A stretch of DNA of 9,338 nucleotides. It comes from Cyanobacteria bacterium HKST-UBA02 (GTDB lineage Bacteria; Cyanobacteriota; Vampirovibrionia; Obscuribacterales; Obscuribacteraceae). Below are positions 1 through 5,258 of this stretch, piece after piece (position 1 is the stretch's first letter; each line of letters opens with the position of its first letter). The stretch spans positions 1 through 9,338 of the forward strand of contig JAGQHH010000254.1 of the NCBI GenBank assembly GCA_020431945.1, written 5' to 3'. The position numbers and the translations under genes are program-made. Below the pieces are notes generated by a model that made no database searches, was not told where the DNA came from, and saw only the letters and a list, made by a program, of their open reading frames with translations.

Positions 1-23
1 CTACCAAGCTGCGCTACGCCCCG
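1..23 (-). tRNA. tRNA-Pro, 5' end only (cut by the window edge)
   Basis: Read on the minus strand, the bases from 23 down to 1 give the acceptor 5' strand CGGGGCG, the universally typical TA at positions 8-9, and the start of a D arm (GCGC, AGCTTGGTAG) with the conserved GG and TAG of the D loop. A mature 5' end of CGGGG together with GTAGCGCAG is characteristic of bacterial tRNA-Pro, which begins with C1. The anticodon lies outside the window, so the isotype rests on the 5' strand only and the codon read cannot be stated. The gene is transcribed in the same direction as all protein genes here and lies 87 bases beyond the stop codon of the response regulator. Confidence 0.75.
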
Positions 24-40
24 ATTGAGCTTATATTAAC
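24..40 (-). promoter_or_regulatory. AT-rich -10-like box just before the tRNA
   Basis: The minus strand reads GTTAATATAAG directly before the tRNA. TATAAG at 35-30 matches five of six bases of the sigma-70 -10 consensus, and TAATAT at 38-33 overlaps it. It is the most AT-rich spot in this gap. No convincing -35 box lies at a 16-18 base spacing, and TATAAG would place the start of transcription almost at the mature tRNA 5' end, leaving little or no leader. It may be a weak promoter that lets the tRNA be made independently of the upstream gene, or simply an AT-rich spacer. Confidence 0.3.
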
Positions 41-43
41 ATG

Positions 44-71
44 GCCGCAGGGCACAGATCACCTGCCCGGC
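44..71 (-). terminator. bulged hairpin between the response regulator and the tRNA
   Basis: The segment can fold with GGGCA (50-54) pairing to TGCCC (64-68) around a nine-base loop, extended by GCC (44-46) pairing to GGC (69-71) across a three-base bulge. It sits between the response-regulator stop and the tRNA. There is no run of U after it on the minus strand, so a classical intrinsic terminator is unlikely. It could instead be a processing or attenuation structure, or chance pairing in GC-rich DNA. Confidence 0.25.
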
Positions 72-96
72 AAAAGCATGGACGCTCCTTAACACT

Positions 97-108
97 GCCC
101 GTCCGGGC
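97..108 (-). terminator. short GC hairpin right after the response-regulator stop
   Basis: GCCC (97-100) and GGGC (105-108) can pair around a four-base loop, two bases beyond the stop codon at 113-111. On the transcript the hairpin is followed by AGTGTT, not by a U run. The stem is short. It is at best a weak terminator or an mRNA 3'-end stabiliser. Confidence 0.25.
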
Positions 109-110
109 GG

Positions 111-1022
111 TCATTCCGCCATGAGACTGCGGTTTCCGCCTTCTCTATGGGCCTGCTCCACCGCCGCCCGGGCATGGGAGAGTAGGATCTTGCCTTCGTC
201 ATCCATATGGGGGGCGAACTGGCAGATCCCGACACCGACAGTGATGTTCAGGGTCTCATCTTCAGCAGTGAAAGTGCTCGTCTCGATAGTGGTGCGCAGG
301 CGCTCCGCCACCTCGATGGCGCCCTCTCGCGGGGTGACTGTGAGAGCCACGGTGAATTCGAAAGGACCCGAGCGCACGACGATATCGGAGTCGCGCATCT
401 GGCGCCCGACAATCACCGCAAGCTGGGTGACGATGGAATCGGTCTTCTTCTGACCGAACTTCCTGGTCAGCTCCTTGGCGTTGTCCACTTCGAGAATGAC
501 CACGCTGAGAGGCACGCCATAACGTCTCGATTGCTTGATGCCAAGACCGAGGAATTCGCCGAGGAAACGAGCACTCTTGAGCTCGGTGAGCTGATCGGTA
601 AGAGAAAGCTCTTTGATCTGTTGCTCTTTGCGCTTGAGCTCGTCTCTCAGGGCTTTCTCCCTGAGAATGCTTTTCACTCTCGAGAGCAGCTCCTCCGGCT
701 GTACCGGCTTGAAAATAATGTCCTCGTTTTCGATCCGGTCCCCGGGGGGCACCGGATCTTCCCGGGAACCAAGAAAGATGATCGGGATCTCGGCGGTCTT
801 CTCTTCTTTCTTAAGGCGTTGAAAAACAGCCTTACCGCCCATGAGAGGCATGTTCAGATCGAGAACGATTACGTCCGGTGTTCTCACTTTGCAGGCAGCT
901 ATAGCCTTGAAGCCGTCATTGGCAGTATCCACCGCATAGCCTGCTTCTTTGAGAACCTCTCCGAGAAGCAGCGTATTGGACTGCTCGTCGTCTACTACTA
1001 GGATCTTCTGGCCATGCTTCAC
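111..1022 (-). CDS. response regulator with receiver domain and degenerate GGDEF domain, possible c-di-GMP effector
   Basis: A 303-residue protein with a GTG start at 1022-1020. Upstream in frame there is no other usable start before a TAA at 1061-1059, and a weak GGGAAG lies about 14 bases before the GTG. Residues 5-120 form a CheY-like receiver with acidic pair D11/D12, phospho-acceptor D55 in VLDLNMP and K105 in FKPV. The usual switch Thr/Ser is offset (FLGS, G85-S86). Residues 121-140 are a charged helix that can couple the two domains. Residues 141-303 have the GGDEF fold pattern, with LTDQLTEL in place of the usual DxLTGLxN. The active-site loop reads RSGPFEF (217-223): the second Gly and the metal-binding Asp/Glu are replaced by Pro and Phe, so cyclase activity is unlikely. 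R210-x-x-D213 sits at the spacing of the inhibitory I-site, which in cyclases and in receptors such as PopA and PelD binds c-di-GMP. Role as c-di-GMP receiver is inferred. No EAL or DNA-binding domain is present, so output is probably by protein contact. No cognate histidine kinase is in the window. A 130-base gap separates it from the gene upstream. Confidence 0.88.
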   Translation of the reverse strand: MKHGQKILVVDDEQSNTLLLGEVLKEAGYAVDTANDGFKAIAACKVRTPDVIVLDLNMPLMGGKAVFQRLKKEEKTAEIPIIFLGSREDPVPPGDRIENEDIIFKPVQPEELLSRVKSILREKALRDELKRKEQQIKELSLTDQLTELKSARFLGEFLGLGIKQSRRYGVPLSVVILEVDNAKELTRKFGQKKTDSIVTQLAVIVGRQMRDSDIVVRSGPFEFTVALTVTPREGAIEVAERLRTTIETSTFTAEDETLNITVGVGICQFAPHMDDEGKILLSHARAAVEQAHREGGNRSLMAE

Positions 1023-1152
1023 GGTCTGAAACTGCTTCCCGGGCGTTAGTACGAATATTTAAGGATCACAGCCGCTTGAGAACCGGCCGGACCAGCCAGA
1101 GCACCAGAGGCTATAGGCTGATACTGGAGATGATAACCGCTTGATGACCCTC

Positions 1153-1542
1153 TCAACAATCTCTTGCCCGACTTATAAATGGAATTCTCGGTATGTGAAA
1201 CATTTCAAGAGAAGTTTTCCCGGGACTCTCGAGCAAAAGCTGGTCATCCCGGACCCGGGCTACAAAATCAGCGAGCTCCAGACCGAAATGTGAGGGGCAG
1301 AATCGCTCCACCCGGGGAAGCCCTCTGGAAATCAGCTTTCTTGCCCCTTCATGATTATCCCGGCCGAGATGGTAATAAGCGACCCCGATCTGGATGACCC
1401 CTTGAATCAGCTCGCGATCAGGCTCCTGATACGATTTCCAGACCTCTTCCAGGGTCTCGTGACAGTCATAGAAAAGCCTGTCGTTGAACTCTTCGATGCC
1501 CTTTCGAAAATCGTCTTGCAGCTCCGGGGGCAGATGGTTCAT
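1153..1542 (-). CDS. DUF309 family protein
   Basis: A 129-residue, probably all-helical soluble protein. It carries both hallmarks of the DUF309 family: FYDCHETLEEVW at residues 24-35 and QGVIQIGVAYYHL at 47-59, followed by the N-x-x-GA element (N63, G66, A67) typical of these short proteins. The family is widespread in cyanobacteria, Bacillus relatives, Thermus and archaea, and to my knowledge its biochemical role is not established. The conserved His29, Glu30 and His58 could form a polar or metal-binding centre, which is inference. Residues from about 105 on are a less conserved tail. The ATG at 1542-1540 lies 16 bases after the stop of the hydantoinase-type gene. A GGGAT about 10 bases upstream is only a weak ribosome site, so translation is probably coupled to that gene. 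The short gap suggests shared expression and perhaps a supporting job in the same pathway. Confidence 0.85.
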   Translation of the reverse strand: MNHLPPELQDDFRKGIEEFNDRLFYDCHETLEEVWKSYQEPDRELIQGVIQIGVAYYHLGRDNHEGARKLISRGLPRVERFCPSHFGLELADFVARVRDDQLLLESPGKTSLEMFHIPRIPFISRARDC

Positions 1543-1558
1543 AAAAGAAGATCCCGAC

Positions 1559-3745
1559 TCAGCTCAGGGAAGCAATGGCGACGATATCGAGATCGCCGGG
1601 CAGGCTCTCGAGCTCGGCCCGGGCCAGGGAGACTACCTGAGCCGTGTCGAGGAGCCCGGAAAGATCGATGATGCGCGAACCGGCAAGCAGCACCGTATCA
1701 GGTATCACCTTGCCGGCATCACCCCAGGTGGCATGCTCTTCCAACAAATCGACAATCGCTTTCTCGGCGCCTGACACATCGGTGGCAGCGATAACGGCAT
1801 CACGGAATTGCAAACGCACGCTGCCGCCCCGGTCCAGGACCCGGACCGACTTGATCGGGCTGTGCCAGAGGCCCATGAGCCGGGCATCGCTCTTCTCCGA
1901 CTGGAATATCTTATAGAAGCGCCCGGCGAAGATCTCGCGAACCGTCTCTTTCTCGACCCGCATCGAGTCAGCCGCTGTCTTGATCATCTCCTCATCGCTG
2001 GACTCACTGGTTTGTTTCTGCTCCTCGGTAAGGGCGCTTGCACCGACAGCAGTGGCACGCACCACACTGGTGCGGTTGTCCACCTCGACCTGCACCTCGA
2101 TGGTGGCAGGATCGGCACCCATCTTCTCCACCGCTTCATGGGCGTCATGCCGGACCCTGAGGATATCCTCATTGCTCGGATTGACGATCTGGCGCTCCAC
2201 GGTTTCTCTAATCAGGGCCAGGGCGACTCCGATAGCCGATATGACATCGGCATTGCGAGCCAGTTGATGACGCAGTCCCATTTGTTTTGCCACATAAGGC
2301 ACGATAGCGGCAGCGCCGCCTCCGCCGCCCACCAGTGTCACCATCTCGGGATCGAGCTTATGATCGGCGATCAGGGCTTTCACCACCGGGATGCATTTCT
2401 GGGCGGCAATCTGCAAGATCCGCTCGGCGATATCGGCAGGGGGCTCCGAGATGAAATCGCTGACCACTTTAATCGCCTTCTCAATGGCTTCGCGATCGCC
2501 CCGAGCGCAATCGCCTTCAGGAACAAGACCGAGATAATTGGCGGCGCAGGTGGGAGTGAGAGCAAGAGCCTCTCCCGGGCCTTTACCGGCGATCAGAGAA
2601 AGATAATCAGCCGGGTCTCCGGGGCTCGGACTGAGAAGCTCGACCCCGAGGCTGGCTTCATCGCTCCCTTCGAATTTCTCGAAAGCGCTATAGGCAAGCC
2701 CGGCGATATGAGCCGATCGGGGTCCGACATCGATGATCTTGCCGCCTCTTATGCGCGGCAGCGAACCTCCGGCCACCCCGACGGTGCGCACATCGAGGGT
2801 CCGCATATAAACTCGATGGCCGCCTATCTCGGCGGTTTTCACTTTCGCCCGGCCGTTGTGAATCGCCGATATATCGGTACTGGTGCCGCCCACCTCGAGA
2901 AAGATCCCGTCACTTATCCGCAAGAACATCATCGCCGCCGCCACCCCGGCAGCCGGGCCGGATAGCATGGTCAGGATCGGCCGCCGGCGCATGGCCTCGA
3001 TATCCATGACCCCGCCGTCCGAGCGCATGATCATCACCGGCGCCTTGATGCCGGCTTCACGCACGCTCTTCTCGGTCATATCGGCGCTCTCGATCATCTT
3101 GGGGAGCATAGAGGCATTGATCACCGCCGTCCGCGTCCTCACCTTGTAGCCGTAGAGCTGGCTCACCTCGTGCCCGGCGGTGCAGGGTATATTCATGGCT
3201 CGCACAATGTCCACCACCTCTTTCTCGGCGGTCTTGTCGTCCACGGAGAAAGCTTCGCTGATGGCAATCGCTTTCGCCCCGCGCTCGAGAAGATTCTCGA
3301 CTGTGGTCTTCACCCGGGACTCCTCGATGGGGCTGCCGGTGTCGATGAAAGCATGATGCGTATCGAGATACTTATCCCGGGCGAGCTCTATCTTGCCGAG
3401 GTTGGAGACCGCCCTGGCGATCAGGGCATTGACCCCTTTGCCCATACCGATGATGCCCACCGGCGCCACGTCACCTTCGAGGAGAGCATTGGTCGCCTGG
3501 GTGGTGCTGTGGGCGATGAAACCGACATCGCTTGCCTCGATATCGGTCTTATCGAGAAGCAGGCGCAGAGCCTCGATAATCCCCAGGGCGACTCCCTGGT
3601 CGGCACTGTGGGTGGTGGGCACTTTCTGGCTGCCGATTATCTCCCGGCTGAAAGCGTCGATGGCTACTGCATGGGTGAAAGTGCCACCGACATCGATACC
3701 GATACGAACAGTTCTATTTTCCCTCTTAGTTTCCTTCTTGCTCAT
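1559..3745 (-). CDS. hydantoinase A / 5-oxoprolinase-type ATPase (HyuA-like)
   Basis: A 728-residue protein of the hydantoinase/oxoprolinase family, ASKHA-fold enzymes that use ATP to open cyclic amides or imides (5-oxoproline, hydantoins) or, in relatives, to activate ketones for carboxylation. The N-terminal phosphate-binding motif is IGIDVGGTFTHAVAID (residues 15-30), and AHSTTQATNALLEG (78-91) follows in the Hydant_A_N region. MRSDGG (240-245), MLSGPAAGV (260-268) and LEVGGTSTD (283-291) are the adenosine and phosphate-2 elements of the hydantoinase_A domain, and LVGGGGGAA (471-479) is the later glycine loop. Roughly 520-728 is a C-terminal region I cannot assign. The start is taken as the ATG at 3745-3743 because it overlaps the transporter stop as ATGA and DVGGT then falls close to the N-terminus. 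The longer frame from 3892 would add 49 residues inside the transporter gene. No good ribosome site precedes it, which fits coupling by the overlap. HyuB, the usual partner, is missing here. The substrate is unknown. Confidence 0.88.
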   Translation of the reverse strand: MSKKETKRENRTVRIGIDVGGTFTHAVAIDAFSREIIGSQKVPTTHSADQGVALGIIEALRLLLDKTDIEASDVGFIAHSTTQATNALLEGDVAPVGIIGMGKGVNALIARAVSNLGKIELARDKYLDTHHAFIDTGSPIEESRVKTTVENLLERGAKAIAISEAFSVDDKTAEKEVVDIVRAMNIPCTAGHEVSQLYGYKVRTRTAVINASMLPKMIESADMTEKSVREAGIKAPVMIMRSDGGVMDIEAMRRRPILTMLSGPAAGVAAAMMFLRISDGIFLEVGGTSTDISAIHNGRAKVKTAEIGGHRVYMRTLDVRTVGVAGGSLPRIRGGKIIDVGPRSAHIAGLAYSAFEKFEGSDEASLGVELLSPSPGDPADYLSLIAGKGPGEALALTPTCAANYLGLVPEGDCARGDREAIEKAIKVVSDFISEPPADIAERILQIAAQKCIPVVKALIADHKLDPEMVTLVGGGGGAAAIVPYVAKQMGLRHQLARNADVISAIGVALALIRETVERQIVNPSNEDILRVRHDAHEAVEKMGADPATIEVQVEVDNRTSVVRATAVGASALTEEQKQTSESSDEEMIKTAADSMRVEKETVREIFAGRFYKIFQSEKSDARLMGLWHSPIKSVRVLDRGGSVRLQFRDAVIAATDVSGAEKAIVDLLEEHATWGDAGKVIPDTVLLAGSRIIDLSGLLDTAQVVSLARAELESLPGDLDIVAIASLS

Positions 3746-5106
3746 AGGGGCACATACCCGAAAGCGCAGGCTAGAACGAGACCGCCCACCACCGCCAGCC
3801 ACGCATAGGGAATCGTGCGCTTGAGAAGCGAATGGGTGTCGGTGCCGAGATAAGTAGCTATCCAGATATTGTGGGTGTTCGTAGGATCGCAAATGCCCTG
3901 GACCTGGCCCACCGACATGAGCATACCCATAATCGCCTGACCGGAAAGAGCGGTAGTGTTCTGAATCATTTTCACCAGACCGCTGCCCATCCCCCAGAGA
4001 CTGAGGGGTCCACGATAGAGAGCCAGGGGAGCCATGAGCGTAAAGACCAGGACATACATGAAAGCATGGGTGGGAATGGCGCCTGTGATGAGCGGCGCGA
4101 TCACGCCGCTTATTTGAGAGCTGCTCACCGAGGCGATCAGCATGCCGATGCCGATCATCAGGAAAACCGCCGGGATCACCGTGGCGATACCATCGATAAT
4201 CGCCCTGGTGAGCTGGTTTATAGAATCGCTCTGCCAGGTGAGGAGCACACCATAGGCGATGGCAGCCATGAAAGCCGGCAGAATGTCCCAGCCACAGAAG
4301 AGCACTAGAAGAAGCGGCACCAGAGGCGTCAGCATCGCCGCTCCGGGCAGGCTCCTGGATTTGCGCTTGTGCCGGACCAGGGCATGGACGCAGAGAGCGC
4401 CGAACACCCAGACACTGACGTTGAAAGAGCTCGCCATCAGCCCGGTCTTGTCCAGCGAAGCGGTGGGATTGAAATTGTTGCTGAGAAACCAGCCCGCCGC
4501 CGCTGCAGCTGCCACCCCGGCGGCGAAATATTTCAGGTTGCGCGCCGAGCGAAGCTCGACCAGGAGAAAGAGCAATATAGCCAGGCCGATCAGAAGCGCG
4601 AAGGGGACTACAAAGGCGATGATCTGCTCCTGACCGACCCCCAGCACATCGATATAGAGCTGCCAGTTGGCCAGGTTGAACATGCCCCCCAGACTGATCC
4701 CGAAAAGATAGAGACTACCGGCAGTGACATTGCCGATACCGATGCTCAGCATCACCGGCAAGATAATCGTGCCTACCATAATCACCGCCCCCAGTCCGCC
4801 CAGGGTCGAGAAAAGGAGAGCCGTCACGAGAGTGAGGACGACACTGAGGAGGTAGGGATTGTCCCCGGCGAATTCCGCCACCCAGCGCACCATGGCCCTG
4901 GCTATGCCGTGACGGTTCATAAGCTCGGCGAGAATCGCACCGAACATGGTGGTGGTATAAGCGCCGTGCAACTTGACGGCACCCTTGCCGACCACTTCGC
5001 TGAGAATCTCGTTACCCGGAATCCCGCCAATCACCGCAATCGCTACAGCCATCATGGGCAGAGCGAGGAGCGCCGAGAGACGGCGCATATACATGAGCGC
5101 CGCCAT
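3742..5106 (-). CDS. polytopic membrane transporter, ion-transporter (CitMHS/GntP-like) type; N-terminus uncertain
   Basis: From the ATG at 5106-5104 the protein has 454 residues and about eleven to twelve hydrophobic segments (for example near 9-28, 104-125, 160-184, 228-244, 302-325, 347-363 and 432-450). Glycine-rich re-entrant-like stretches occur at LFGISLGGMFNLANWQ (134-149) and SQISGVIAPLI (330-340), and a polar signature, GICDPTNTHNIWIA, at 404-417. This pattern, two halves each with a helix hairpin, fits secondary carriers of the ion-transporter superfamily such as citrate, gluconate or dicarboxylate symporters. The exact family is uncertain and the substrate unknown. Overlap with the next gene (ATGA at 3745-3742) links it to the hydantoinase-type enzyme, so it likely imports that enzyme's substrate or a related carboxylate. 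The start is doubtful: no ribosome site precedes the ATG, and the frame is open for 17 more hydrophobic codons to 5157, completing a first helix (LSYLVPISIILVFLAMAA). A TGA at 5160-5158 then closes the frame. CTG at 5151 or ATT at 5133 are possible non-standard starts. Confidence 0.82.
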   Translation of the reverse strand: MAALMYMRRLSALLALPMMAVAIAVIGGIPGNEILSEVVGKGAVKLHGAYTTTMFGAILAELMNRHGIARAMVRWVAEFAGDNPYLLSVVLTLVTALLFSTLGGLGAVIMVGTIILPVMLSIGIGNVTAGSLYLFGISLGGMFNLANWQLYIDVLGVGQEQIIAFVVPFALLIGLAILLFLLVELRSARNLKYFAAGVAAAAAAGWFLSNNFNPTASLDKTGLMASSFNVSVWVFGALCVHALVRHKRKSRSLPGAAMLTPLVPLLLVLFCGWDILPAFMAAIAYGVLLTWQSDSINQLTRAIIDGIATVIPAVFLMIGIGMLIASVSSSQISGVIAPLITGAIPTHAFMYVLVFTLMAPLALYRGPLSLWGMGSGLVKMIQNTTALSGQAIMGMLMSVGQVQGICDPTNTHNIWIATYLGTDTHSLLKRTIPYAWLAVVGGLVLACAFGYVPL

Positions 5107-5186
5107 GGCGAGAAAGACCAGGATGATCGAAATGGGAACGAGATATGACAGTGGTTTTCAAGCCATAGTAAGTAAGACCAGATGAA

Positions 5187-5216
5187 ATGATCGTTGCAAG
5201 GCCGTGCAGGTGTCAA
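5187..5216 (-). promoter_or_regulatory. candidate sigma-70 promoter for the transporter cassette
   Basis: In the gap between the kinase stop and the transporter, the minus strand has a perfect TTGACA at 5216-5211. After 18 bases comes GATCAT at 5192-5187, which matches four of six bases of the -10 consensus. Transcription would begin near 5180, only some 14 bases before the ATG at 5166 and about 30 before the possible CTG start at 5151. The surrounding 100 bases are visibly more AT-rich than the flanking genes. A short GGAGAG at 5233-5228 lies upstream and serves no long frame. No clear terminator for the kinase gene is visible, so read-through from the kinases is also possible. Confidence 0.4.
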
Positions 5217-5258
5217 GCAGGCATATACTCTCCATATAGAAAGCATCTCGATCAGCAT

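Noticed and set aside
1..23. tRNA as an integration site for a genomic island
   Set aside because: No integrase, no repeated tRNA 3' end and no composition change are seen, and the tRNA 3' half is outside the window.
1023..1152. Possible promoter or terminator in the 130-base gap before the response regulator, including two copies of CCGCTTGA
   Set aside because: An AT-rich TTAAATATT lies at 1054-1062 on the minus strand but without a -35 match. The repeat is only eight bases, and no hairpin with a U run is present.
2492..2499. GCGATCGC, the cyanobacterial HIP1 octamer
   Set aside because: I noticed a single copy inside a coding region. Genomes using HIP1 show it far more often, so it gives no taxonomic support.
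1808..2965. Long plus-strand open frames (385 codons here; also 207-1001, 4369-5148, 5187-5927)
   Set aside because: They lie antisense to well-supported genes, and their translations are rich in Gly, His, Arg and Asp without any recognisable domain. The GC-rich codon use of the real genes keeps the opposite strand open.
5052..5258. 68-codon minus-strand frame beginning one base after the kinase stop
   Set aside because: Its second half is out of frame inside the transporter gene, the composition (many Trp, Cys, Ser, Arg) is that of a shadow frame, and no family is recognisable.
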